From positions 558,001 through 622,000 of the forward strand of contig NZ_CP074406.1 in NCBI RefSeq assembly GCF_018388425.1: 64,000 nt of DNA, given 5' to 3'. Positions 8,326 to 17,368 of this stretch are shown here, piece after piece; positions within the stretch are counted from its first letter, which is position 1, and each line of letters starts with the position of its first letter. The stretch comes from Nocardioides faecalis (GTDB lineage: Bacteria > Actinomycetota > Actinomycetes > Propionibacteriales > Nocardioidaceae). The position numbers and the translations under genes are program-made. Under the pieces are notes generated by a model. That model saw nothing but the letters and a program-made list of their open reading frames with translations. It did not search any database and was not told the DNA's origin.

Positions 8326-9153
8326 TCAGGCGGGGGAGCGCAGGTCCGCGAGAGCGGTGAGCCACTCGCTGGTGCCGGCGTCGACCCGGTACGTCGCCAG
8401 CGGGTCGCCACGGGTGACGCCGCGGTTCACGATGACCACGTCCACGCCCAGCCGCGCCGCCCGGCGCACGAACCGCAGCCCGCTCATCACGGTCAGGCTG
8501 GAGCCCGCCACCAGCAGCGCGCCGCCCGCGGCGGCCAGCGCGTCGACCGCGGCGTAGCAGCGCTCCACCCGCGGCTTGGGCACGTTCTCGCCGAAGAACA
8601 CCACGTCCGGCTTCAGCACCCCGCCGCAGCCGGTGCAGCCGGGCACCACGAAGCCCGCGGTGTCGTCGAGGTCCACGTCGCCGTCGGGGCGCGCCGCGAC
8701 GTGCGCGTGCGCCTCCACCCATCCCGGGTTGGCCTCGGCGAGCCGCTCCTGCAGCTGCGCCCGCGGCGTCGTACGACGACAGGCGAGGCAGATGACGTCG
8801 GCGATCCGGCCGTGCAGCGCGATGAGGTGGGGTGTGCCGACGCGCTCGTGCAGCCCGTCGACGTTCTGGGTGATCACCAGCTGTGCCCCGAGCCGGGCGA
8901 CGGCGAGGTGGCCGGGGTTCGGCTCGGCGCGCCGCATCCGGGACCACCCGAGGTGGCTGCGCGCCCAGTACCGCTGCTGCGCGGCGGGGGAGCCGACGAA
9001 CTCCTGGTAGGTCATCGGCATCCGCGCCGGGGCGCCCGGGCCGCGGTAGTCCGGGATGCCGGAGTCCGTGGAGAGCCCGGCACCGGTGAGCACGACCAGG
9101 GGCCGCGCGGCGCACGCCTCCAGCGCGGCGTCGCGATGGCCGAGGATCGTCAC
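8326..9153 (-). CDS. NAD-dependent protein deacylase, sirtuin (Sir2)
   Basis: A 275-residue Sir2 protein that removes acyl groups from lysines while consuming NAD+. Diagnostic motifs: GAGLSTDSGIPDYRG (residues 24-38), TQNVDGLH (95-102), catalytic His114 in ALHGR, a zinc site made by C122/C125 and C173/C176, and GSSLTV plus IVNRG in the NAD-binding fold. The sequence is closest in feel to the SIRT4-like class II group, which often has weak deacetylase activity and acts on other acyl groups. The start is GTG. It is monocistronic, with the DUF2277 gene 42 bases upstream in the same direction. Confidence 0.93.
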   Translation of the reverse strand: MTILGHRDAALEACAARPLVVLTGAGLSTDSGIPDYRGPGAPARMPMTYQEFVGSPAAQQRYWARSHLGWSRMRRAEPNPGHLAVARLGAQLVITQNVDGLHERVGTPHLIALHGRIADVICLACRRTTPRAQLQERLAEANPGWVEAHAHVAARPDGDVDLDDTAGFVVPGCTGCGGVLKPDVVFFGENVPKPRVERCYAAVDALAAAGGALLVAGSSLTVMSGLRFVRRAARLGVDVVIVNRGVTRGDPLATYRVDAGTSEWLTALADLRSPA

Positions 9154-9195
9154 GTCTCCAAGCCTACGCAGCGCCGCGGAGGCAGGCGGCCAGGC

Positions 9196-9462
9196 TCAGG
9201 CGTAGCGGAGCCGGGCGCGCTCGCGGGCCTTCGCGGCCTCCACCTCGCGGTCCTTCGGCGGCGCCGTGGTGACCAGCGCGTCGAGCAGGTGTCGGGTGGC
9301 GTGCGCGACCTCGGCGACAGCGGCGTCGAAGGCGGCCTGGTTGACCTGGCTGGGCTTGGTGGTGCCGGCGACCTTGCGGACGTACTGCAGCGCGGCAGCG
9401 GTGACCTCGTCGTCGGTGGCCGGCGGCTCGAAGTTGTGGAGCTGACGGATGTTGCGGCACAT
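9196..9462 (-). CDS. DUF2277 family protein
   Basis: An 88-residue protein beginning MCRNIRQLHNFEPPATDDEV, the hallmark of DUF2277, a small conserved bacterial family of unknown function. The ATG at 9462 is chosen over an upstream in-frame start because the family begins at this Met-Cys. It is hydrophilic, with no signal peptide and no known catalytic motif; the Lys/Arg-rich end (KARERARLRYA) may bind nucleic acid or protein. Upstream lies a 13-bp tandem repeat array. Confidence 0.85.
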   Translation of the reverse strand: MCRNIRQLHNFEPPATDDEVTAAALQYVRKVAGTTKPSQVNQAAFDAAVAEVAHATRHLLDALVTTAPPKDREVEAAKARERARLRYA

Positions 9463-9488
9463 ACCGACCACGCTACGCCCGCCCAGCA

Positions 9489-9553
9489 CCTCACGGCAGG
9501 ACCTCACGTCAGGGCCTCACGGCAGGACCTCGCGGCAGGACCTCGCGGCAGGG
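9489..9553. repeat. Tandem repeat, 13 bp x 5
   Basis: Five tandem copies of CCTCRCGGCAGGR run from 9489 to 9553 with few changes. The array ends right beside the stop codon (9555-9557, minus strand) of the beta-propeller gene, so it lies in that gene's 3' trailer and upstream of the DUF2277 start. Confidence 0.8.
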
Positions 9554-9554
9554 C

Positions 9555-11603
9555 TCAGAGTGCGAAGAACCGGGCGCCCTCGCCGGTCACCAGCACGACC
9601 CGGCCATCAGGCAGCGGCACCGTGCGGACCAGGTCCACGTCGCTGCCGTGCTCCACCTTGACCCGACGCTCCTCCAGCCGTCCGTCGCGCACCCGCAGCA
9701 CCGCGACGTAGCCGACCCGCCGCAACCGGTGCTCGCTGATCACCGTCAGCACGGTGCGGTGCTGGGGCAGCCAGGTCAGCGCGCGGGGGTCGGTGCCGGC
9801 CAGCGCAGCGCTGTTGCGGCCGTAGCCGACCACGTCGAGGCGGCGCACTCGGGCGGTGTCGGTGACGTCGAACAGGCCGACCTGCGCGCCCCAACCGTCC
9901 TCGCTCCTGCCCTCCCCGACGCCGAGCATCCGGTGCTCGCCGAGCGGGTGCAGGTAGGAGGAGAAGCCGGGGATCTTGAGCACGCTGAGCAGCCGCGGCC
10001 GCGCCGGGTCGCTGAGGTCGACCGAGTAGAGCGGGTCGACCTGCCGGAACGTGACCACCATCGCGAGGTCGTCGGACCAGCGCACGGACTTGATCTCCTC
10101 GCCGCGGCCCAGGCCGTCCAGCCGACCGTGCTCGACGAGCTCGGTGCCCTCGCGGCGCAGCGTCACCACCGCGTTGACGTCGGCGGTCTCCTGGGTGGGG
10201 CCGACCGCGACCCGCAACACGTCGTCGGCCTCGTCCATCGACCACCGGTCGGCGATCGAGCCCTCCACCTCGCCCGAGGCGACGTGGGTGGCCTGCACGC
10301 CGTCGAGGGCGAAGTCGAAGAGGTACGACGTCCCGGAGGTGCCGCCGCGAAGGACCGCGCCGTCTGCCTCGCACCGGCCCGCGCACACCGCTCGGCCCGC
10401 CCGGGCCCGCTCCGGGCCTCCGCTGCTGGCCAGGTAGAGGTGGTCGGCCGAGGAGTAGGCGATCTCGGTCAGCCCGGCCAGGCCGATCGCGTCCAGCCGG
10501 GTCGGGGCGGTGACGTCGAAGCCGACCACGCTGGTGGTGCCGAGGCCGAGCTCGTCGGGGACCAGCGCCACGTCGGCGCAGTCCACGAGCTGCTCGGCGT
10601 CCTTGCCGCCGGGGTCGGCACCGGCACCCGAGGTCACGGTGGGCAGCCAGTCGTCGATCGTGGTCGCCTCGACCAGCTCCCGGTTGTGCCGCTGCGCCGC
10701 GGCCTCGCTGCGGCCCCGCCTCGGCTCGACGAAGTCCAGGTCGGGCGGGTCGGTGGCGAGCACCAGCCGGACCGTCGAGCCGTGTTGGCGTGCCGAGACC
10801 AGCGCCGCGGAGTAGCGCACCTGCTCGCGCACCTCGGGGTCGGCCGGGTCGGCCAGCGACACCGTCAGCACCCGCGTGCCGGTGCGGTCCGCCACGGCGG
10901 CGTCGGTGCCGACCACGACCAGGGTGTCACCGGCGAGCATCGCCTCGGCGTCGCTGATGCCCGGCAGTCGCAGGGTCGCCAGCCGTTGCGTCGCGGAGCC
11001 GGTGACGTCGTACGTGCGCAGGACGTTGTCGCGCAGCGTCACCAGCACCTCACCGTCGGTCTTGACGGTATCGGGCTCGTCGACGCCGCTCTCCTGCACG
11101 TTGGTGCCCGTCTCGCTGCTGACCTGCCGCTCCATCCGCGGTGAGGCGGCCTTGGCGCGCGCGCCGTCCAGCTGGGCCATGTCCCCCGTCTCGGCCGCGT
11201 AGGCCACGCCCCCACCCGTCCAGCCCCACGGGCCGACCGCGTCGAGCCCACGCTGCACGTAGGAGGCGAGCAGGTCCTCGCAGGAGGCCGCCGGCTCCAG
11301 GTCCGCGGCGAACGCGACGTGGGAGGGGAGCGCCTCGATCCCCGGCGGCGTGCCGCCGGCGCCGGACCCGTCGTCCGACCCGCCGACCAGCGTGCCGGCG
11401 GCGAAGGAGCCGACCAGGGCGGTGATGCTCGCCGCGACGAGCGCCGGACGGGTGAGCAGCCGGCGTCGCACCAGGGGAGCCGCCGGCCCCGCCGACCGGC
11501 CGGCCGGGGAGCCGTCGGCCGACGTGCGCGCGGCGGCGAGGATCTCGTGGGTCGGGGCGGGGCCTGGGGAGTAGTCGTCCCACAGGCGTTCGAGGTCGCT
11601 CAC
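9555..11603 (-). CDS. Membrane-anchored beta-propeller domain protein (PF09826-like)
   Basis: 682 residues: a cytoplasmic N-terminus of about 50 residues (opening SDLERLWDDYSPGPAPTHEI), one membrane helix (about 54-73), then a large extracytoplasmic beta-propeller domain with repeated blocks such as DPLYSVDLSDPARPRLLSVL and LHPLGEHRMLGVGE. This matches the secreted beta-propeller family of actinobacteria. The GTG start overlaps the stop codon of the SigE-family sigma gene (GTGA), so it occupies the position where an anti-sigma factor is normally encoded. The short cytoplasmic tail lacks an obvious zinc anti-sigma motif. A sensor or anti-sigma-like role is an inference from position. Confidence 0.85.
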   Translation of the reverse strand: MSDLERLWDDYSPGPAPTHEILAAARTSADGSPAGRSAGPAAPLVRRRLLTRPALVAASITALVGSFAAGTLVGGSDDGSGAGGTPPGIEALPSHVAFAADLEPAASCEDLLASYVQRGLDAVGPWGWTGGGVAYAAETGDMAQLDGARAKAASPRMERQVSSETGTNVQESGVDEPDTVKTDGEVLVTLRDNVLRTYDVTGSATQRLATLRLPGISDAEAMLAGDTLVVVGTDAAVADRTGTRVLTVSLADPADPEVREQVRYSAALVSARQHGSTVRLVLATDPPDLDFVEPRRGRSEAAAQRHNRELVEATTIDDWLPTVTSGAGADPGGKDAEQLVDCADVALVPDELGLGTTSVVGFDVTAPTRLDAIGLAGLTEIAYSSADHLYLASSGGPERARAGRAVCAGRCEADGAVLRGGTSGTSYLFDFALDGVQATHVASGEVEGSIADRWSMDEADDVLRVAVGPTQETADVNAVVTLRREGTELVEHGRLDGLGRGEEIKSVRWSDDLAMVVTFRQVDPLYSVDLSDPARPRLLSVLKIPGFSSYLHPLGEHRMLGVGEGRSEDGWGAQVGLFDVTDTARVRRLDVVGYGRNSAALAGTDPRALTWLPQHRTVLTVISEHRLRRVGYVAVLRVRDGRLEERRVKVEHGSDVDLVRTVPLPDGRVVLVTGEGARFFAL

Positions 11604-12178
11604 TTCGTCCCTCCGGACAGGTCGAGGAGATGGTCGTCGCCGGCCAGGCGCGCCAGGGCCCGGGACAGCCGGCTCTTCACGGTCCCGGGGGCGACGCCCA
11701 GCACCGCGGCGGTCTGCCGTTCGCTGAGCTGGACGAAGTAGCGCAGCACCACCACGTCGCGGTTCGGCTTCGACAGCGAGCCGAGCGCGCGGTGCACGGC
11801 GTCGGCGATCGCGATCCGCTCCGCCTCGTCGGTGCCCCTCGCGCCGGCGGCCCGGGTGGCCCGTTCGAGTACCTGCGGGTCGTCGTGCTGCCGGTCGCGG
11901 TACCAGCGGGTGCGGCGCAGGTCGTGCAGGCAGTTGAGCAGCATCCGGTAGACGTAGGCGTCCCGGTCGTCGGCGGCGCTGACCTTGGCCCAGCCGGTGA
12001 AGCAGCGCACCAGCGTGGTCTGGGCGACGTCCTCGGCCTCGTGCGGGCGCGCGCCGAGGAACATCGCGGCCCGGACCAGGGTGGGCCAGCTCTGCTCGAC
12101 GTACGCGGCGTACTCGGCGTACGCGGCGTGCTCGGCGTGCTCGAGGGAGGCCGCGTCCGTCGTGGGGTCGGGGTCCAC
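11600..12178 (-). CDS. RNA polymerase sigma factor, ECF, SigE family
   Basis: A 192-residue ECF sigma factor. Region 2 spans roughly residues 25-90 (AEDVAQTTLVRCFTGWAKV) and region 4 the last 60 (SKPNRDVVVLRYFVQLSERQ, then VAPGTVKSRLSRALARL). It belongs to the streptomycete SigE family. The GTG at 12178 is selected because GGACGGAG lies nine bases upstream and homologues start near here; longer in-frame extensions are not supported. An ECF-type promoter 36 bases further upstream suggests autoregulation. It overlaps the beta-propeller gene by 4 bp. Confidence 0.92.
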   Translation of the reverse strand: MDPDPTTDAASLEHAEHAAYAEYAAYVEQSWPTLVRAAMFLGARPHEAEDVAQTTLVRCFTGWAKVSAADDRDAYVYRMLLNCLHDLRRTRWYRDRQHDDPQVLERATRAAGARGTDEAERIAIADAVHRALGSLSKPNRDVVVLRYFVQLSERQTAAVLGVAPGTVKSRLSRALARLAGDDHLLDLSGGTK

Positions 12179-12213
12179 AGGTGCTCCGTCCTGGCTGGGT
12201 GTCTCGAACCTAT

Positions 12214-12240
12214 GACGCTCCGGCCGCTGCGATCGGTTCC
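12214..12240 (-). promoter_or_regulatory. ECF-sigma promoter (GGAACC-17-CGTC), probably autoregulatory
   Basis: On the minus strand GGAACC (12235-12240) is followed after 17 bases by CGTC (12214-12217). This is the canonical -35/-10 pattern of ECF sigma factors, and it lies just upstream of the ECF gene itself. Confidence 0.6.
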
Positions 12241-12271
12241 CTCGTGTTGAGCCGGGTGCAAGAGTGGGGCC

Positions 12272-13471
12272 ATGGTTGCCGCCGATCACCCGTACGACGT
12301 CGTCCTGTTCGGAGCCACGGGCTTCACCGGCGGCCTCACCGCGGACTACCTGGCCGCGCACGGCCCGGCCGAGCTGCGCTGGGCGCTGGCCGGGCGCAGC
12401 GAGGAGCGGCTGGCCGCGGTCCGCGACCGGCTCGCCGCGGCGCACCCGGGGCGACCCGAGCTCGCCGAGCTGCCGCTGCTGCTCGCCGACGCCGCGGACC
12501 CGGACTCGCTCGCCGAGGTAGCGGCCACCACCCAGGTGGTCGCCACCACGGTCGGTCCCTACCTGCACCACGGCGGCCCGTTGGTGGCCGCGTGCGCGGC
12601 TGCGGGCACCGACTACGTCGACCTGACGGGGGAGCCGGAGTTCGTCGACCGGGCGTACGTCGAGCACCACGCCACCGCCGCGGGCACCGGCGCCCGGCTG
12701 GTGCACGCCTGCGGCTTCGACTCGATCCCGCACGATCTGGGCGCCTACTTCACCATCGGCGAGCTCGCCGACGAGCTGGGCGGGCAGATCGCCGGCCCGG
12801 TGCGGATGCGCGGCGTGGTGCGCTCCAACGCCACCTTCTCGGGCGGCACCTTCCACTCCGCGATCACGGCGTTCTCCCGCGCCCGGCAGATGCGGGAGGC
12901 GGCCCGCGAGCGTCGCCGGCTGGAGCCGCGGCCCGACGGCCGGCGCTCCCGGGCCAGCGCCGCCAAGCCCGGCCGGGACCCCGAGCTCGGGCTGTGGCTG
13001 CTGCCGCTGCCCACCATCGACCCGTTCGTGGTCGCGCGCAGCGGGGCGGCGCTGCCCAGCTACGGCCCCGACTTCACCTACACCCACTTCGCCGGCACCA
13101 AGACGCTGCGCTACGCGGCGGGCGGCGCCGTCGGCGCCACCGGTCTCACCCTGGCCGCGCAGGTCAAGCCGGTGCGCGAGGCCCTGCTCAAGCGGGTGCC
13201 CCAGGGCCAGGGGCCCTCGGAGAAGCGCCGGGAGAAGTCCTGGTTCACCGTCGATCTGGTCGCCGAGAGCGACGGCACGACGGTGCGCACCCGGGTCTCC
13301 GGGGGCGACCCCGGCTACACCGAGACCTCGAAGATGCTGGCCGAGTCGGCCCTGAGCCTGGCGCTGGACGAGAACCCGGTGACCGCGGGGCAGGTCACCA
13401 CCGCCGCCGCCATGGGCGACGCCCTCATCGGCCGCCTCCAGCGCGCCGGCATCGCCTTCGAACGGCGCTGA
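12272..13471 (+). CDS. Trans-acting enoyl reductase-like / saccharopine dehydrogenase-like oxidoreductase
   Basis: A 399-residue NAD(P)-dependent protein. The N-terminus VVLFGATGFTGGLTADYLA is a Rossmann GxxGxxG fold, and VVATTVGPYLHHGGPLVAAC, YVDLTGEPEFV and HACGFDSIPHDLG are blocks shared with mycobacterial trans-acting enoyl reductases (Rv2449c and Rv2953 type) and saccharopine dehydrogenase-like proteins. Rv2953 reduces a double bond during phthiocerol synthesis, but no polyketide genes occur here, so the substrate is open. It is transcribed divergently from the sigma factor gene. Confidence 0.8.
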   Translation: MVAADHPYDVVLFGATGFTGGLTADYLAAHGPAELRWALAGRSEERLAAVRDRLAAAHPGRPELAELPLLLADAADPDSLAEVAATTQVVATTVGPYLHHGGPLVAACAAAGTDYVDLTGEPEFVDRAYVEHHATAAGTGARLVHACGFDSIPHDLGAYFTIGELADELGGQIAGPVRMRGVVRSNATFSGGTFHSAITAFSRARQMREAARERRRLEPRPDGRRSRASAAKPGRDPELGLWLLPLPTIDPFVVARSGAALPSYGPDFTYTHFAGTKTLRYAAGGAVGATGLTLAAQVKPVREALLKRVPQGQGPSEKRREKSWFTVDLVAESDGTTVRTRVSGGDPGYTETSKMLAESALSLALDENPVTAGQVTTAAAMGDALIGRLQRAGIAFERR

Positions 13472-13644
13472 GCCCCGCCGTACCCGCTTTTTGGTGACCA
13501 CCTGGCAAGACTTTTGGGACGGCGTCCCGTCTCGACCGGGACCACCGCTACCCTCCGAGCGGGCGTGGGGACGCCCGCCGTGGCCGACCGGCCCGACGCA
13601 GGGAGGCGACGGGCGGCGGCAAGTCAGGGGAGGGGTGGTCTCGG

Positions 13645-15402
13645 GTGCCCGAGCGCGCTGCGCGCCCCCGCGACGAGCGCGGCGCCACCACGGTGCTGGT
13701 CGCGCTGTGCACCGCGGTGCTGGTGATGTCCGCGGCGTTCGTGGTCGACCTCGGCATGCAGCGGGTGCTGCGTCGTGACCTGCAGGCCGTCGTCGACGTC
13801 GTTGCCCTCGACCTGGCCCGCGAGCTCACGGGCAAGACCGTCGGCGAGTACACCGACGCCGACCGCGAGGCGATCGACGACGCCATGGCCGCCAGCCTGG
13901 CCCGCAACGCCAGCCTCATCGGAGGCGAGGTGTCCGCCGACCAGGCGCGCTGGGCCTTCGTCGCCCGCAGCCCCGACGGCACCTGGGAGCCGGCCGGCTC
14001 CTCCGCGGTGCCTGAGGGCGTGGAGGTCGTCGCGTCCTCCTCGGTGGGCTTCGCGTTCGGCGGCCTCACCGGCACCGACCGCGGCGCCGCGACCCGCAAG
14101 GCCGTCGCCGCCGCGCGCACCAGCGCCTGCCTGAAGGTCAGCTCGTACGCCGCGCAGCTGGACAGCCAGCGCTCCTGGCTGCTGGAGCCGCTGCTCGGCG
14201 ACCTGCTCGGCACCGACCTCGCGCTGCAGGTGCTCGACCCTGAGCACGGCCTCGCCGGCGTCCAGCTGAACCTGCTCGACCTGATCGCCGAGCTGGACCC
14301 CTTGGTCTCCGCCGACATCTCCGCGGCCTCGTTCACCGAGGCGGCCGGGGTGAAGGTGGGGCTGTCGCAGCTGATGCTCGCCACCGTGCGCGCCCTCGAG
14401 AAGGGCAGCGGCCGCCTCGCCGAGATCGACCTCCTGCGCAACGTCTACAACGGCGTCCAGGCCAACCTGCCCGCCGTGTCGGTGGAGCTGGGCGACCTCG
14501 TCGACCTCGGCACCGCTCAGGACGCCGCCGCGACCCTCGGCCTCGACGTCCTCGACCTCCTCACCGCCAGCCTGGCGTTGGCGGACGGCACCAACGTGCT
14601 CTCGCTGCCGCTCGGTGTCCGGCTGCCGCTCCCACTGGGTGCGGGCGGAGCCAAGCTCGTGGACCTGAACGCGAAGGTCAAGGTCGGGCAGAAGCCGGTC
14701 GTGGCCTGCTCCGGCAAGGTGGAGAGCTCCCAGATCGAGGTCGACCTGTCCGGCGACGTGCTCAACCTCGACCTCGGCCTGATCAAGGTGCACGTGCCGG
14801 TGTCGGTGCGGGTGACGCTCGCCGACGCCAGCGCGCTCGTGCGCGCCGTACGGTGCGTCGACTCCCGCACGAAACGGGTCGACGTGGCCATCGACAGCGG
14901 CCTGCTCGGTGTCGACGTGCGGCTCGGGCAGCGCAAGGACGACCCCACGTCGCCGAAGATGCGGATCAGCCTGCTGGACATCGGGCTGCCCGGCTGGCGG
15001 GGCATCGAGGTGGTCAGCGGGACGATCGCGCTCACCAGCAGCCAGAGCGCGAGCCGGCCCACCCGCGAGGCCTCGATCGAGATCGCCGACGAGGACTACT
15101 CGGCCACGCTGCCGGCCGCCACCGGGGGCCTGGGCATCCCGCGGCTGCACGTCGGCCTGAACGACCTCACCCTGCTCGGTGGGCTGGGGCCGCTCTCGGA
15201 CCTGCTGGAGTTCCTCCGGATCCCCAGCCTGCTGCAGCAGGTGACCAACCTGATCCTCGACGGCCTCGTGAACCCGCTCGTCGCCACCCTCGACACCTGG
15301 CTGCTCGACCCGCTGCTCCGCACGCTCGGCGTCGACGTCGCCGGGGGCACGGTGCAGGCCGCCCCCACCGTGGACTGCGGGCTGCCGCGCCTGGTCGGCT
15401 GA
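13645..15402 (+). CDS. TadG/TadE-like pilus-associated membrane protein
   Basis: 585 residues. The N-terminus has the arrangement of TadG-like proteins: RDERGATTVLVALCTAVLVM, a single helix at about residues 15-37, then DLGMQRVLRRDLQAVVDVVALDLA, the region where pseudopilin-like Tad proteins carry the conserved acidic residue and coiled helix. The long extracellular part is rich in valine and leucine and ends with a Cys pair region. A GTG start follows a GGGGAGGGG ribosome binding site. No other Tad genes are nearby, so it is either a surface-anchored orphan or works with a distant tad locus. Confidence 0.7.
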   Translation: MPERAARPRDERGATTVLVALCTAVLVMSAAFVVDLGMQRVLRRDLQAVVDVVALDLARELTGKTVGEYTDADREAIDDAMAASLARNASLIGGEVSADQARWAFVARSPDGTWEPAGSSAVPEGVEVVASSSVGFAFGGLTGTDRGAATRKAVAAARTSACLKVSSYAAQLDSQRSWLLEPLLGDLLGTDLALQVLDPEHGLAGVQLNLLDLIAELDPLVSADISAASFTEAAGVKVGLSQLMLATVRALEKGSGRLAEIDLLRNVYNGVQANLPAVSVELGDLVDLGTAQDAAATLGLDVLDLLTASLALADGTNVLSLPLGVRLPLPLGAGGAKLVDLNAKVKVGQKPVVACSGKVESSQIEVDLSGDVLNLDLGLIKVHVPVSVRVTLADASALVRAVRCVDSRTKRVDVAIDSGLLGVDVRLGQRKDDPTSPKMRISLLDIGLPGWRGIEVVSGTIALTSSQSASRPTREASIEIADEDYSATLPAATGGLGIPRLHVGLNDLTLLGGLGPLSDLLEFLRIPSLLQQVTNLILDGLVNPLVATLDTWLLDPLLRTLGVDVAGGTVQAAPTVDCGLPRLVG

Positions 15403-15482
15403 ACCCGCGCTCCGCTTCCCAAGCAGATTTGTCGGAATTCGCGGAGATCTCGACGAATTCTCTTGGGAAGCGGAGCGCGGGT
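15403..15482. terminator. Bidirectional terminator with perfect 21-bp stem
   Basis: The arms 15403-15423 and 15462-15482 are perfect inverted copies 21 bases long. The 38-base loop contains a second stem (GAATTCG/CGAATTC). The hairpin fills the whole gap between the stop codons of the convergent TadG-like and amidohydrolase genes; its arms abut one stop codon and share one base with the other. Confidence 0.85.
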
Positions 15483-17281
15483 CAGCCCACCTGGCGGTCC
15501 TGCGGTACGACGGCCGGCGGCGCGGTGCGCACCCCGGCGCGCAGGAACGAGCCGGTCCGCTCGACCCCGACCAGGTCGGTCGGCACCCCGTGGCGGACCA
15601 CGGTGCGACCGCCGACCAGCACCGCGGTGACCGTCGCGTCGTTGCGGTTCACCATCCGCGAGAGTCCGCCGTAGGCCGGCACCGGCGCCTCGTGGTAGTC
15701 CTCCAGCGTCGCGTCGAGCCGGGTCGGGTCCACCACCAGCACGTCGGCGCGGTCGCCCGGGCGGATCCGGCCGGCGTCGACGTCGTACCACTCGGCGAGC
15801 TCGCCGGTCATCCGGTGCACCGCCCGCTCGGTGCTCAGGAACGGCCGCCCCGCCAGCTGGGCGTCGCGCACGTGGCGCAGGAAGCGCAGCCCGAAGTTGT
15901 AGAAGGCCATGTTGCGCAGGTGCGCGCCGGCGTCGGAGAAGCCCAGCTGCACGCCCGGGTCGGCGGCCAGCCGCTTGAGCACGTCGGGACGGTGGTTGCT
16001 GATCGTGGTGCGCCAGCGCAGCGCGGTGCCGTGCTCGACGACCAGGTCGAGGAACGCGTCCACGGGGTGCACGCCGCCGCGCTCCACGCCGACCTGGCCG
16101 AACGACTTGCCGATCACGTCGGGGTCGGGGCAGGCGACGATCTCGGCGTCGAAGAAGTCGCGGTGCCACACCCGCGGCCCCCACTTGAACTCGTAGTCCT
16201 TGCGGAAGCGGCGGCGGTAGTCCTCGTCGCGCAGCAGCTCGTCGCGTGCGACCTGCTCGGCCAGGTGCAGCGCCGCGGCACCGGAGCCGAACTCCTCGAA
16301 GATGACCAGGTCGATGCCGTCGGCGTACACCTCGAACGGCACCGGCAGGTGCTGCCACTTGAAGTCGGCGCCCAGCGGGTTGACCGTGCGCGAGAGCAGC
16401 CGCATCAGGTGGATGATCGCCGGGATCGCCTTGAGGTCCGCAGCGGCGAGCAGGCTGGTCTTGAGCCGCGGCCGGCCGAGGCCGAGCGAGCGCAGCGCGT
16501 GCTCGACGATCGTGAACGGGTTCTTCACGTCCGGGCCGGCCTGCATCACCCGGCCGCGCCGGCGCAGGTGGGAGGCCAGCCTGCCCATCTCGCGCCGCCG
16601 GGCGTACGTCGAGGGCAGGGTCCGCGAGCGGCAGCGGTCGCCGTCCAGCTTGTCGAACTGCAGCTGCTGCGACGACATGCCGACGAAGCCGGCGTCCAGG
16701 GCCTGCCGCAGCATCCGCTCCATCTGCGCCTGCTCGGCGTGGGTGGGCACGACCTCCTTGCGGGTGGCGCGGTCCAGGCCCATCACCGCGGTGCGGATGT
16801 CGGAGTGCCCGATCATCGCGGCGACGTTGGGCCCGAGCGGGCGGCGCTCGAGCGCGGCGACGTACCCACCGGCACTGGACCAGTCGCGGTGCCGCTCGAC
16901 GGCGCCGATGGCGGCCATCCGCGGGATCGCCTCGACCCGGCCGAAGAGGTCGCCGGCGTCGACGGGGTCGACGTGGACGGTGGACAGCGAGCAGGAGCCC
17001 ACGAGGATCGTGGTGACGCCGTGGCGCAGCGACTCCGCCAACCCGGGGCCGTCGAGGACCTCGATGTCGTAGTGGGTGTGGATGTCGACCATGCCCGGCA
17101 TCACCCACTGCCCGGCGGCCTCGATCACCTCGGCGCCGGCTGCGTCCAGCGGCTCGGCGGAGACGGCGGCGACCCTGCCGTCGCGCAGGCCCACGTCGCG
17201 GACCACCCCGGGGGCGCCCGTGCCGTCGAAGTAGGTGCCACCCCGGATGACGGTGTCGAAGGGTGCTTCGGTGTCGACCAT
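15482..17281 (-). CDS. Amidohydrolase, N-acyl-D-amino-acid deacylase family
   Basis: A 599-residue metal-dependent hydrolase of the D-aminoacylase branch. Visible features: N-terminal beta-sandwich (VIRGGTYFDGTGAP), metal-binding GMVDIHTHYDIEVLDG, SNHRPDVL, and GFSDAGAHLRNM with the late His/Asp pair, ending in the usual GRIRPGDRADVLVVDPTRL block. It would hydrolyse an N-acyl or cyclic amide in the cytoplasm. The ATG at 17281 is preferred over an in-frame start 9 codons upstream because a -10 box (TAGGCT, minus strand 17294-17289) lies seven bases ahead, implying a leaderless mRNA. The actual substrate is not evident. Confidence 0.85.
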   Translation of the reverse strand: MVDTEAPFDTVIRGGTYFDGTGAPGVVRDVGLRDGRVAAVSAEPLDAAGAEVIEAAGQWVMPGMVDIHTHYDIEVLDGPGLAESLRHGVTTILVGSCSLSTVHVDPVDAGDLFGRVEAIPRMAAIGAVERHRDWSSAGGYVAALERRPLGPNVAAMIGHSDIRTAVMGLDRATRKEVVPTHAEQAQMERMLRQALDAGFVGMSSQQLQFDKLDGDRCRSRTLPSTYARRREMGRLASHLRRRGRVMQAGPDVKNPFTIVEHALRSLGLGRPRLKTSLLAAADLKAIPAIIHLMRLLSRTVNPLGADFKWQHLPVPFEVYADGIDLVIFEEFGSGAAALHLAEQVARDELLRDEDYRRRFRKDYEFKWGPRVWHRDFFDAEIVACPDPDVIGKSFGQVGVERGGVHPVDAFLDLVVEHGTALRWRTTISNHRPDVLKRLAADPGVQLGFSDAGAHLRNMAFYNFGLRFLRHVRDAQLAGRPFLSTERAVHRMTGELAEWYDVDAGRIRPGDRADVLVVDPTRLDATLEDYHEAPVPAYGGLSRMVNRNDATVTAVLVGGRTVVRHGVPTDLVGVERTGSFLRAGVRTAPPAVVPQDRQVG

Positions 17282-17368
17282 GCCTGGCAGCCTAGTGACG
17301 CAGGCCATAATTGTCGCGACTCATCTTCATCCTTGCGTCGCAACCGCAAGGATCCGGCGGCGCGACCC

